From TMED13 sp042090305 (lineage in GTDB: Bacteria > Pseudomonadota > Alphaproteobacteria > Methylaequorales > Methylaequoraceae), in contig JBELJQ010000002.1 in NCBI GenBank assembly GCA_042090305.1, positions 11,968 through 75,967 of the forward strand: a DNA stretch of 64,000 nt, given 5' to 3'. Shown in pieces: positions 53,314 to 62,315 of this stretch (positions are counted from its first letter, which is position 1; each line of letters starts with the position of its first letter). The notes below the pieces were generated by a model. That model was given only the letters and a program-made list of their open reading frames with translations, was not told the DNA's origin and made no database searches. Made by a program: the position numbers and the translations under genes.

Positions 53314-53800
53314 TATTTCTCACAAAATTTATTAAAAATCTAATTATCTCGAAAACAAAAAGTATACCTAAGAAGAAAATAAAGAACTTTAATATAAATA
53401 TATTTGAGAGTCCTCCGGTTTCTTTTGAGCTTTCATCAAGTAAAAAAGATCTTAAAAAATAGTCGTAGCCACTTGTCAGAAGAATAAACGTGAATGGTAC
53501 GCAAAAAATTAGATAACCGATAATATTAACAAATCTTTTTTTTCGTTTACTTAGATTTCTATATATTATATCAATTCGTACGTGCTCATCTTTGTATAAG
53601 GTATAACAAATTCCAAGAAGAATAAATAAACAATGAACCCAAATATACAAATCTTGTAGCCAAATGAATCCAATTGAGAATACATATCTTAGCAAAACAG
53701 TTAAAGAGACTAACAAGATTAAAATAACTATAAAAAAACAAGACATTCTTCCAGATAAGTCAATTAATTTAGTGATCGATGATAGAATTTTATTTAGCAT
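53300..53800 (-). CDS. dctQ: TRAP transporter small permease DctQ
   Basis: 166 aa with four membrane helices (about 17-38, 48-68, 90-110, 132-155). Carries the family pattern WLQDLYIWVHCLFILLGICY followed by DEHVRIDIIYRNLSKRKK. First gene of the minus-strand dctQ-dctM pair. Partner of DctM in the inner membrane. Confidence 0.9.
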   Translation of the reverse strand: MLNKILSSITKLIDLSGRMSCFFIVILILLVSLTVLLRYVFSIGFIWLQDLYIWVHCLFILLGICYTLYKDEHVRIDIIYRNLSKRKKRFVNIIGYLIFCVPFTFILLTSGYDYFLRSFLLDESSKETGGLSNIFILKFFIFFLGILFVFEIIRFLINFVRNNGNN

Positions 53801-53869
53801 TGAATAATATTAATTAATTTTCTTTAATTGACAATTTTTAAGAATTAATTATTTTACAAACATATTATT

Positions 53870-53995
53870 ATGAAAGTTTTAAGATCCATAAAATCAGCAA
53901 AGCTAAGACATAGAGATTGTCGCGTCGTTAAGAGAAAAGGGCGCCTCTATGTTATAAACAAAACAGATGCGAGGTTTAAAGCCAGACAAGGTTAG
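53870..53995 (+). CDS. rpmJ: 50S ribosomal protein L36 (YkgO type, zinc-free)
   Basis: 41 aa, MKVLRSIKSAKLRHRDC followed by RLYVINKTDARFKARQG. It matches the alphaproteobacterial YkgO-like L36, which keeps a single Cys instead of the CCCH zinc site. Its stop overlaps the convergent pyk gene by 4 bp, the standard alphaproteobacterial neighbourhood. Confidence 0.95.
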   Translation: MKVLRSIKSAKLRHRDCRVVKRKGRLYVINKTDARFKARQG

Positions 53996-55422
53996 CTTAT
54001 TTTAGCGATCCTTAGATTATTTGTTGAACCAGAAACTCCTATAGGTGCACCAGCAGTTACAACAACATAATCTCCTCTTTTCACTATTTTTTCACTCTTG
54101 GCTAAATCACATGCATTTTCTATCATACCTGAGAAACTTTTTGGCTCCAATGCATGAATAGAGTGAACGCCCCAAATTAAAGCTAATTGTCTTGCAGTCA
54201 ACCTTTCCGGAGAAAGACCTATTATGGGGACAGTTGGTCTTTCTCTTGCAGCACGTTTTGCAGTCGCTCCAGACCTTGTGTAAGTAAAGATAGCCTTTGC
54301 TTTTACTGTTTTAACAACTTGAGAGGCAGCCGAACTAATAGCATCAGATGTTGTTTGTTGTAATTTTATTTTTTTACTTTCAAGGATCTGTCTATATGAT
54401 AAATCACATTCAACACCTCTTATAATCCTATCCATTATTTGAACAGATTCTACAGGAAATTTTCCAGATGCAGTCTCAGCAGATAACATGAGTGAGTCGG
54501 CAGCATCAAAAACAGCTGTGGCTACATCTGATGCTTCGGCTCTAGTAGGTGAGGGAGCACCAACCATGGAATCTAACATTTGGGTTGCTACAACCACCGG
54601 TTTACCATGTTCTCTACTTTGATCAACAAGTCTTTTTTGCAGAATAGGAACCTCTTCTGGTGGCATCTCTACACCCAAGTCGCCTCTGGCAACCATTGCT
54701 GCATCACAATGAGTTAATATTTCATCCATTCTTTTTATAGCTAAAGGCTTTTCAAATTTAGCCATTATAGCAGTGTTATCTCCAATATGTTTTTTTAAAT
54801 CAACAAGATCTTTTGCTTTTTGTACAAATGACAATGCTACGTAATCTAAACTTAGATTGAGACAAAGTTCTAAGTCTTTTTTATCTTTTGATGTTAACGA
54901 AGACATTTTTATAAAAGTATCAGGAATATTTACTCCTTTATTATTCGAAATCCTTCCACCATTAATAATTTCAGTTTCAATTCTATCCGAAAGAACTTTA
55001 TTGATATTTAATATTATTTTTCCATCGTCTATAAGAATACGAGTATTTTTTTTTACAGATTTGAAAATCTCTGGATGAGGTAATAAAATTCTTTTTGAAT
55101 TTCCTAGCTTATTTTTTAAATCTAAATTGAACTTTTGACCATTCTTTAAATTTACATATGTATCTTTAAAACTTCCTATCCTAAGTTTTGGTCCCTGCAG
55201 ATCCCCTAGTATCCCAATGGGTCGTCCAAGTCTTTTTTCATACTGTCTGATGTGAAAGACTCTTCTTCGATGATCTTCATGTGTGCCATGACTGAAATTT
55301 AGCCTGAAAATATCTGCTCCTGCTTGAAAAAGAGAATGAATCTTTAGTGGAGATGATGATGATGGACCCAGCGTAGCTATTATTTTTGTATTTCTGTTTC
55401 TTAGCATTATTTTTTTTAACAT
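53992..55422 (-). CDS. pyk: Pyruvate kinase
   Basis: 476 aa. TKIIATLGPSSSSPLKIHSL, FRLNFSHGTHEDHRRR, ILGDLQGPKLRIG, MAKFEKPLAIKRMDEIL (with the catalytic Lys), AMVARGDLGVEMPPEEVPILQ, MLSAETASGKFPVESVQIM and a C-terminal regulatory-type domain with FTYTRSGATAKRAARERP are all present. Makes pyruvate and ATP from PEP. Start either M1 or M6 (55407), which is closer to the homologous N-terminus. Confidence 0.97.
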   Translation of the reverse strand: MLKKIMLRNRNTKIIATLGPSSSSPLKIHSLFQAGADIFRLNFSHGTHEDHRRRVFHIRQYEKRLGRPIGILGDLQGPKLRIGSFKDTYVNLKNGQKFNLDLKNKLGNSKRILLPHPEIFKSVKKNTRILIDDGKIILNINKVLSDRIETEIINGGRISNNKGVNIPDTFIKMSSLTSKDKKDLELCLNLSLDYVALSFVQKAKDLVDLKKHIGDNTAIMAKFEKPLAIKRMDEILTHCDAAMVARGDLGVEMPPEEVPILQKRLVDQSREHGKPVVVATQMLDSMVGAPSPTRAEASDVATAVFDAADSLMLSAETASGKFPVESVQIMDRIIRGVECDLSYRQILESKKIKLQQTTSDAISSAASQVVKTVKAKAIFTYTRSGATAKRAARERPTVPIIGLSPERLTARQLALIWGVHSIHALEPKSFSGMIENACDLAKSEKIVKRGDYVVVTAGAPIGVSGSTNNLRIAKIS

Positions 55423-55458
55423 ACTACACTGTTAATAATATTAATATAGTTTATTTAC

Positions 55459-56193
55459 ATGAATAAAATATATGTATCCAATGACAACGAGTCAGATTTT
55501 AAAAACCATATTATTTTTATTTGCGATCATGCATCGAACAATATTTTCAGAAAATACCAAAAATCAGCACCCAACAAAAAAATTTTAACAAGTCATATTG
55601 CCTATGATATTGGAGCTAAAGATTTTACACATGAAATCTCATCAAAACTTAAACAAAGCTTCTTCATGTCAAATTTCTCAAGATTAATTATAGATCCAAA
55701 TAGGAGTAAAAATGATATAGATTTAATTGTTTCAAACTCTTTTGATTCAAAAATAAATATGAATAAAGAAATTGATAAATACGAAAAAAATTTTAGGTTA
55801 AACCGTATACACGAGACATATCATCAAAATTTAAAAAAATTAATCCAGAAGAAAAAGAAAAGATTTAAAAAAGTTTTTCTCATTGCAATTCATAGTTTTT
55901 CAAAAAAGGGAAAAAATTTTGACAGAGGTGTTGAAGTAGGTCTTTTATGGAATAAAGATATCAAACTATTAGTTAAGATTCAAAGAAGACTTTGGGAAAA
56001 TAATATACACGTAGGGCGAAATTTTCCTTATTCAGGTTTTTTCTATAATTATACACTTGATAGACATTCAAATGAGAATAGTATTGAAAGTATATCGATT
56101 GAAATTAGAAACGATTTGATTTGCAACAAAAAAGGCATTAAAAAATATACTGAACTATTTATACCAATTTTCAAAGGAATACTAGATGAATGA
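55459..56193 (+). CDS. N-formylglutamate amidohydrolase family protein
   Basis: 244 aa. HIIFICDHASNNIFRKYQ at the N-terminus, then SHIAYDIGAKDFTHEIS, SRLIIDPNRS, ETYHQNLKKLI, IAIHSFS and SIEIRNDLI match the family (metal and substrate residues in DHAS/D-GA/DxNR/HSF). Substrate uncertain; in many alphaproteobacteria this family member is encoded next to pyk and DUF1244, away from histidine-degradation genes, so a role in histidine breakdown is not implied. Overlaps the DUF1244 gene by 8 bp. Confidence 0.88.
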   Translation: MNKIYVSNDNESDFKNHIIFICDHASNNIFRKYQKSAPNKKILTSHIAYDIGAKDFTHEISSKLKQSFFMSNFSRLIIDPNRSKNDIDLIVSNSFDSKINMNKEIDKYEKNFRLNRIHETYHQNLKKLIQKKKKRFKKVFLIAIHSFSKKGKNFDRGVEVGLLWNKDIKLLVKIQRRLWENNIHVGRNFPYSGFFYNYTLDRHSNENSIESISIEIRNDLICNKKGIKKYTELFIPIFKGILDE

Positions 56194-56440
56194 TGATACA
56201 AAAGTAAAAATCGAAGCAGCGACATTAAACAGATTGATGGAACACTTAAGAGATAATAAAGAACTGCAAAATATTGACTTAATGAATTTAGCAGGCTTTT
56301 GTAGGAATTGTATTTCAAAGTGGATGGTTGAAGAGGCTGAAAAGATAAATATTAAACTCGATTATGATGAAGTAAGAAAAGATGTCTATGGAATGGACTA
56401 TAAAATATGGAAAGAAAAATACCAAAAACCAATAGACTAA
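56186..56440 (+). CDS. DUF1244 protein
   Basis: 84 aa. The family core NLAGFCRNCISKWMVEEAEK and YDEVRKDVYGMDYKIWKEKYQ is clear; two Cys in CRNC are conserved. Function unknown; a small acidic helical cytoplasmic protein. Conserved neighbour of pyk and the N-formylglutamate amidohydrolase homologue. The stop TAATG overlaps the start of the following epimerase gene by 1 base. Confidence 0.93.
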   Translation: MNDDTKVKIEAATLNRLMEHLRDNKELQNIDLMNLAGFCRNCISKWMVEEAEKINIKLDYDEVRKDVYGMDYKIWKEKYQKPID

Positions 56441-57396
56441 TGAATATTATAGTCACCGGTTGCGCAGGTTTTATAGGGTTTCATACATGTTTATTCTTAC
56501 TAAAAAAAAATTTTATTGTTTTTGGAATAGATAATTTAAATACCTACTATGACGTAGTTTTGAAAAAAAACAGATTAAAAATCCTTAAAAATTTTGAAAA
56601 CTTTAATTTTAATAAAACAGACATTGAAAATAAAAAGATTTTTAAGGCTTATAATAAAAATCAAATAGACATAATTATTAATTTAGCTGCTCAGGCAGGG
56701 GTTAGACATTCACTTAAAGACCCATATTCATACGTAAATTCTAATTTATTGGGACAAGTAAATATGCTTGAGTTAGCTAAATTTTTAAAAGTAAAGAAAT
56801 TTATTTACGCTAGTTCATCATCCGTTTACGGAGGAAATAAGATACTACCATTTTCTGTAGAACAAAGAGTAGATAATCCCGTATCCATTTATGCTGCATC
56901 AAAAAAGTCTGGAGAATTAATATCAGAATCATACGCACATTTATTCGGAATACAATGTATAGGTTTAAGATTTTTTACTGTTTATGGGCCCTGGGGTAGA
57001 CCAGATATGGCAACGTTCATATTCACAAAAAATATTTATGAAGGTAGAAAGATTGATGTCTTTAATAACGGTAAAATGAAAAGAGATTTTACTTATGTAA
57101 CTGATATAGTTGATGGGATTTTTGGAGCGGTCAAATTAAAAAAAAAATTTAAACATAGGATTTATAACCTTGGTAATAATAATCCTGAAGTTTTAATGAA
57201 TTTTATAAATACAATCGAAAAAACAGTTGGAAAAAAAGCAAAAAAAAGATACTTACCCATTCAGCCAGGCGATGTCAAAGAAACATATGCTGAGATCAAA
57301 GAAAGCACGATTGATTTGAAGTTTAAACCAAAAGTGAATATTAAGGAAGGGATACCAAATTTTGTAGATTGGTATAAAAAATATTTCAGAATTTAA
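56440..57396 (+). CDS. UDP-glucuronate 4-epimerase-like NAD-dependent epimerase
   Basis: 318 aa from ATG 56440 (TAATG). Rossmann NAD motif IVTGCAGFIGFHTC, then FGIDNLNTYYDVVLKKNRL, NLAAQAGVRHSLKDPYSYVNSN, ASSSSVYGG, the YxxxK catalytic pair SIYAASKKSGE, and FFTVYGPWGRPDMATFIFTK. The GIDNLNxYYDxxLKxxRL and GRPDMA patterns are those of UDP-GlcA 4-epimerases (LpsL/Cap1J type), making UDP-galacturonate for surface polysaccharide or LPS. Placed after DUF1244 without other glycan genes near. Confidence 0.9.
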   Translation: MNIIVTGCAGFIGFHTCLFLLKKNFIVFGIDNLNTYYDVVLKKNRLKILKNFENFNFNKTDIENKKIFKAYNKNQIDIIINLAAQAGVRHSLKDPYSYVNSNLLGQVNMLELAKFLKVKKFIYASSSSVYGGNKILPFSVEQRVDNPVSIYAASKKSGELISESYAHLFGIQCIGLRFFTVYGPWGRPDMATFIFTKNIYEGRKIDVFNNGKMKRDFTYVTDIVDGIFGAVKLKKKFKHRIYNLGNNNPEVLMNFINTIEKTVGKKAKKRYLPIQPGDVKETYAEIKESTIDLKFKPKVNIKEGIPNFVDWYKKYFRI

Positions 57397-59078
57397 CGAT
57401 ATAAGTCTAAAATCTTATTTTCATATAACTTATAAATTTTATCTTTTTTTAGTTTTAACGTTGGTGTAACTAGTCCATCTTCGGCAGTGAATTTCTCTAT
57501 AATTATGAATTTCCTAATTTTTTCTAAACTTGATAATTGCATGTTTATTTCAATTATTTTGGAATTAATATTTACTGTTTTAAAGTCATCACTTAACACA
57601 ATAAGTGCTACCAAAAATGGTTTATTATCACCAAAAATCACTATTTGATCAATTTCAATATGCTGTGTGAATAGATTTTCAATTTTCTGCGGAGAAATAT
57701 TATCTCCCCCAGACGTAACAATTAAGTCTTTTTTACGACCATAAATTATGAGTCGTCCAATATCATCAAAATATCCTAAATCTCCTGTATGAAGCCATCC
57801 TTTCTTTACAGTTTTTAATGTGAGATTTTTATTTCCCCAATATTCCTGCATTACATTTCTCCCCTTAACTAAAATTTCATTATCTTTAGATATTCGAATC
57901 TGTGTGTTTTTCACTGGAAAACCAACAGTCCTCGGATCATTATTTATCTTTGTATTACAACTGATTAATGGAGCGGCCTCTGTTTGACCATATCCCTGCA
58001 AAAGATCAAACCCTATTTTAGTAAAAAATAAACCAGTTGATGGATTTAGGGCTGCCCCACCTGAAATTAAAACTTTCACTTTACCCCCAAATATTTCTTT
58101 AACTTTATTTTTTAGAAAAAATTTTATGATAAAAACTGCAACTTTATCCTGCATGTTTGATCTCATATGTAATTGATTAGCTTCTAACTTTTCCAAAATA
58201 AGATTTATAAAAATTAAAAATAAATTCCTTTTAGCTGAAAATTTTAATTTAATTTTTTTATGAATATTTTCATATAGTCTAGGTACGGCTGAGAAAATAG
58301 TTGGTTTGACTTCTTTGATTTCACTTAATAGTTTATCCAGGGAGCTACAAAAATATATACTTCCATTTATTAACATTGGAAAATATAATCCAGCAATCCT
58401 TTCATAAGAGTGTGAAAGAGGTAAAAAAGATATAAATCTACCATTAATAGTATTGAAACCTTTGAGAATTTCCGCTGCAGCTTCTAGATTATGTATCATT
58501 GAATCATGCTTTAAAACCACACCTTTAGGATTACCACTGGTGCCAGATGTATAAATGATTGTGGAAATATCAGATTTTTTAATTTTAATATTAGTTTTTA
58601 GTTCAACGGTACTATCATTAATCTTTCTGTAGCAACTATATTTTTTAGAATCATCAATCATAAATATTTTTGAATCATGAATTTTTTTGAATAAAGAGTG
58701 ATTCCTTTTATAGATCTTTTCATTTTCTATGATTATCAACTTAGGATTACAGTCTTGAATAATGAACTTGTTATCATCTTCTGAATTTGTTGGGAAACAA
58801 GGAACAGTAACTGCTCCAATCATCATTATTGCCAGATCAATTTCCACCCATTCGGACCTGTTAGTTGATATTAAAAAAACCTTATCATTTTTAGTAATTT
58901 GTTTTGAATGTAAGAAGTACGCGATCTTTAAAATTGTTTTTTTTGAGTCTTTCAAACTTTTCCCAGACCATTCTTTATCAATTTTAGAATATAAAAATTT
59001 TTTATTTGGATAAATTTTTGCATTGTAGAAAAAAATATCCGGTAAAGAATTAATTTTTTTTAAAATATTTGAAATCAT
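57393..59078 (-). CDS. Long-chain acyl-CoA synthetase (AMP-forming)
   Basis: 561 aa adenylate-forming enzyme. P-loop-like YTSGTSGNPKGVVLKH, FLPLSHSYERIAG, AVPRLYENIHKKI, GYGQTEAAPLIS, LHTGDLGYFDDIGRLIIYGRKKD (split 423-445), and TSGGDNISPQKIE are typical of the AMP-binding long-chain fatty-acid CoA ligases (FadD15/FAA-like). The C-terminal Lys region is TLKLKKDKIYKLY. Activates fatty acids for phospholipid synthesis or breakdown. Convergent with the epimerase gene by a 4-bp overlap. Confidence 0.9.
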   Translation of the reverse strand: MISNILKKINSLPDIFFYNAKIYPNKKFLYSKIDKEWSGKSLKDSKKTILKIAYFLHSKQITKNDKVFLISTNRSEWVEIDLAIMMIGAVTVPCFPTNSEDDNKFIIQDCNPKLIIIENEKIYKRNHSLFKKIHDSKIFMIDDSKKYSCYRKINDSTVELKTNIKIKKSDISTIIYTSGTSGNPKGVVLKHDSMIHNLEAAAEILKGFNTINGRFISFLPLSHSYERIAGLYFPMLINGSIYFCSSLDKLLSEIKEVKPTIFSAVPRLYENIHKKIKLKFSAKRNLFLIFINLILEKLEANQLHMRSNMQDKVAVFIIKFFLKNKVKEIFGGKVKVLISGGAALNPSTGLFFTKIGFDLLQGYGQTEAAPLISCNTKINNDPRTVGFPVKNTQIRISKDNEILVKGRNVMQEYWGNKNLTLKTVKKGWLHTGDLGYFDDIGRLIIYGRKKDLIVTSGGDNISPQKIENLFTQHIEIDQIVIFGDNKPFLVALIVLSDDFKTVNINSKIIEINMQLSSLEKIRKFIIIEKFTAEDGLVTPTLKLKKDKIYKLYENKILDLYR

Positions 59079-59135
59079 AAATTAAATACCTATAAGAATA
59101 GAATACAAAAAAATACTAATTTTGGAATTTAAAAA

Positions 59136-60884
59136 ATGGCAAATTTACCCACTTGGAACTTAAAAGACTTTTATCCTGACTTTAAATCAAAAAAAATTAA
59201 CAAAGATCTAAAGTTTTTAAAAGATAAAGCAGTAGCCTTTAACTCTAAATATAAAGGCAAATTACGTAATTTGAGCGTAAGAGACATAGAAAAATCAATT
59301 AAAGAATTTGAAAAAATTGAAGAAAAAGTTCAATTTATCCATAGTTTCGCTTTCTTGACATATTGCACCGATCAAACCAATGAAGAGAAATCAAAATTTT
59401 TTCAAGATATTGAAGAAAAAATTAACAAGATTCAAATGAATGTAATATTTTTTACCATTGATATTAATAAACTACCAAAAAATAAATCTGATCTCCTTAG
59501 TAAATCAAGTTATCAAAGTTGGTTAAAAAATTTATTTAAAAATAAAAAATTTCAGAAACCAGAGGCTATCGAAAAGATCCTAATGGAAAAATCTATAACT
59601 AGCACAAGCTCGTGGGTTAAATTTTTTGACCAGTTTATGGCTAGACTTAAATTTAATTTTAGAGGTAAAGATCTGAATGAAAGTGAAATTCTTGATTTAA
59701 TGTCTTCATCTGATAGCTCTAAAAGAAAAGATGCTGCTTTTAGTTTTGGTAAAACATTAAAGGATAATATCTTTTATTTTAACTTTATTATGAATAACAT
59801 TTCTAAAGACTTAGATATAGAAAAGAATATTAGAGGTTTTGATTTTCCAGAGTCTTCAAGACATATCTCTAATCAAATAGATAAAAAAGATGTAGATTCT
59901 TTAGTCGATACAGTTAAATCAAATTATAAAGAACTGAGTCATAGATATTATAAATATAAATCAAAGTTTTTTAGTGGCAGCAAGTTAAACTTCTGGGATA
60001 GAAATGCACCTTATCCCAAAACCTCTGAAAAAAAAATATCTTGGGTTGAAGCAAAAACAATAGTTTTGGATTCATATTTTGAATTCGATAATGAAGCTGG
60101 AGAAATTGCTAAACTTTTTTTTGATAATTCTTGGATACATGCTCCGGTGATGGAAGGAAAAGCATCAGGTGCTTTTGCTCATCCCACAGTACCTTCATGT
60201 CATCCTTATATACTTGTTAATTTTCAAGGAAAAATTAGAGACGTAATGACCTTAGCACATGAGGTTGGACATGGGGTTCATCAGTATTTAGCGAATGATA
60301 AAGGATTATTGGTTTCTGAGACACCATTAACACTTGCCGAAACAGCAAGTGTTTTTGGCGAAATGTTAACATTTAAGCACATGTTGAAAAACTCAAAGAA
60401 TAAATCTGATAGAATCTTTTTGTTACGTTCAAAAATTGAAGATATGTTAAATACCGTTGTAAGGCAAATTGCATTCTTTAATTTTGAAAGAAGAGTTCAT
60501 CAATCTAGAACTTCAGGAGAGGTCTCAGCAGACGATATTTCAAATTTTTGGATGGAAACACAGAAAGAAAGTTTCGGTTCTACTGTAAAGTTATCCGATG
60601 ATTATAAATTCTTTTGGGCTTATATTCCTCATTTTATTCATTCACCTTTTTACGTTTATGCTTATGCGTTTGGTGATTGTCTTGTAAATACACTTTATAG
60701 TAGTTACGAGACTGGTTTAGATGATTTCAATTCAAAATATCTGAATTTATTGAAAAGTGGAGGATCCAAACATTACAGAGAGATTCTAAAAGATTTTGAT
60801 TTAGATCCTTCAAAAAAGGACTTTTGGCAGTCCGGAATGAAAATTATTAAAAATTTTATAGATGAATTAGAAGATTTAAGTTAA
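59136..60884 (+). CDS. pepF: M3-family oligoendopeptidase (PepF-like)
   Basis: 582 aa. Zinc-binding HExxH in TLAHEVGHGVHQYLA (about residue 375) and the downstream Glu in LAETASVFGEML are present. N-terminal helical region begins with the PepF pattern WNLKDFYPDFKS. Cleaves short peptides in the cytoplasm. Lies 10 bp upstream of pntAA in the same direction; the linkage with transhydrogenase may be just proximity. Confidence 0.95.
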   Translation: MANLPTWNLKDFYPDFKSKKINKDLKFLKDKAVAFNSKYKGKLRNLSVRDIEKSIKEFEKIEEKVQFIHSFAFLTYCTDQTNEEKSKFFQDIEEKINKIQMNVIFFTIDINKLPKNKSDLLSKSSYQSWLKNLFKNKKFQKPEAIEKILMEKSITSTSSWVKFFDQFMARLKFNFRGKDLNESEILDLMSSSDSSKRKDAAFSFGKTLKDNIFYFNFIMNNISKDLDIEKNIRGFDFPESSRHISNQIDKKDVDSLVDTVKSNYKELSHRYYKYKSKFFSGSKLNFWDRNAPYPKTSEKKISWVEAKTIVLDSYFEFDNEAGEIAKLFFDNSWIHAPVMEGKASGAFAHPTVPSCHPYILVNFQGKIRDVMTLAHEVGHGVHQYLANDKGLLVSETPLTLAETASVFGEMLTFKHMLKNSKNKSDRIFLLRSKIEDMLNTVVRQIAFFNFERRVHQSRTSGEVSADDISNFWMETQKESFGSTVKLSDDYKFFWAYIPHFIHSPFYVYAYAFGDCLVNTLYSSYETGLDDFNSKYLNLLKSGGSKHYREILKDFDLDPSKKDFWQSGMKIIKNFIDELEDLS

Positions 60885-60894
60885 GTTAGCGCTT

Positions 60895-62010
60895 ATGAAA
60901 TTAATAGTACCAAAAGAAATAGTTGATGGAGAGTATAGAGTAGGGATAACACCCGACTCCGTACCTGCTTTAAAAAAGATGGGATTTGACGTATTTGTTG
61001 AATCTAAAGCTGGATTGTCTGCCTCATTCACTGATGATGATTATAAAAAGAGTGGTGCAAAAATCTCATCTAAAATTTCAGAATTATACAAAAATGCCTT
61101 CATAGTAATTAAAATTCAAAGGCCTCAAATTACAAAGAAAAATAATGAAGTTAGGTATTTAAAAAAATGTAATCTTCTAACTCTTGTTCATGAACAAAAG
61201 TTTAAAAACGAATTTAGTGCACTAAAAAAAATTGATGTTAACGTATTCGCACTTGAGAAGATGCCAAGGATATCAAGGGCACAAAGTATGGACGTACTAT
61301 CATCACAAAGCAATCTATCAGGTTATAAAGCAGTAATTGATGCAGCAAGTAAGTTTAATAAAGCATTTCCATTGATGATGACATCTGCTGGAACAGTGGC
61401 TCCAGCAAAAGTACTTGTGATTGGAGCTGGAGTTGCTGGGTTGCAGGCGATTGCTACGGCTAAAAGATTAGGCGCAGTAGTTTCAGCCTTTGATGTAAGA
61501 ACTGCCACAAAAGAACAAGTAGAAAGTCTTGGAGCAAAGTTTGTAAGTGTTGAATCAGATGAATCTGGTGAAACATCTGGAGGTTATGCTAAGGAAATGT
61601 CAAAAAGTTACAAGAATAAGCAAGCTAAATTACTTGAGAGTACACTTAAGAAAATGGATATAATAATTACAACAGCACTAATTCCTGGAAAAAAAGCTCC
61701 TATTTTGATAACAAAAAAAATGATGGATGGTATGAAAGTTGGAAGTATCATTTTTGACCTTGCATCAGAATTTGGTGGAAATTGTGACGTTACAAAACAT
61801 AACGAAACAGTGGTATATAAATCAGTAAATGTTGTTGGTCCTCAAAACTTAGCAGCAACCGTTTCTCAAGACTCATCCAGACTGTTTTCAAAAAATGTAC
61901 TTAATTTTCTTATGAATTCATGTGAATCTGGAAAATTTAAAAATTTTAACTTCTCTGATGAGTTAGTCAAAGACACTTGCGTAATCAATAACATAAAGAA
62001 AGGAAAGTAA
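60895..62010 (+). CDS. pntAA: NAD(P) transhydrogenase subunit alpha part 1 (NAD-binding)
   Basis: 371 aa. MKLIVPKEIVDGEYRVGITP, SAQSxx-like RAQSMDVLSSQSNLSGYKAV, the Rossmann motif VLVIGAGVAGLQAIATAKRLGA and FDVRTATKEQVESLGAKF are typical. In alphaproteobacteria the alpha subunit is split in two; the membrane part is the next gene. Couples hydride transfer from NADH to NADP with proton flow, providing NADPH. Confidence 0.96.
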   Translation: MKLIVPKEIVDGEYRVGITPDSVPALKKMGFDVFVESKAGLSASFTDDDYKKSGAKISSKISELYKNAFIVIKIQRPQITKKNNEVRYLKKCNLLTLVHEQKFKNEFSALKKIDVNVFALEKMPRISRAQSMDVLSSQSNLSGYKAVIDAASKFNKAFPLMMTSAGTVAPAKVLVIGAGVAGLQAIATAKRLGAVVSAFDVRTATKEQVESLGAKFVSVESDESGETSGGYAKEMSKSYKNKQAKLLESTLKKMDIIITTALIPGKKAPILITKKMMDGMKVGSIIFDLASEFGGNCDVTKHNETVVYKSVNVVGPQNLAATVSQDSSRLFSKNVLNFLMNSCESGKFKNFNFSDELVKDTCVINNIKKGK

Positions 62011-62014
62011 ACTA

Positions 62015-62314
62015 ATGGAAAATATTGACCCTATTATCAATTTACTAATGATTTTTATACTTGCTTGTATAATTGGTTATTATGTAATTTGGGGTGTTAC
62101 CTCAGCATTACACTCTCCATTAATGGCTGTTACTAATGCTATTTCAAGTGTTATAATAGTTGGGGCAATTATTGCTGCGGGACCTGATGAGATAAACTTT
62201 TCTTCTTTAATGGGTTTCTTTGCAATTATTTTGGCCTCAATAAACATTTTTGGAGGTTTTGTAGTATCTCATAGAATGTTGTCAATGTTTAAGAAAAAAG
62301 AAAAAAAGAAATAA
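62015..62314 (+). CDS. pntAB: NAD(P) transhydrogenase subunit alpha part 2 (membrane)
   Basis: 99 aa with three hydrophobic helices. The segment GYYVIWGVTSALHSPLMAVT followed by NAISSVIIVGA is the PntAB hallmark. Lies between pntAA and pntB with 4-bp and 1-bp gaps. Forms the proton channel with PntB. Confidence 0.95.
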   Translation: MENIDPIINLLMIFILACIIGYYVIWGVTSALHSPLMAVTNAISSVIIVGAIIAAGPDEINFSSLMGFFAIILASINIFGGFVVSHRMLSMFKKKEKKK

Positions 62315-62315
62315 A

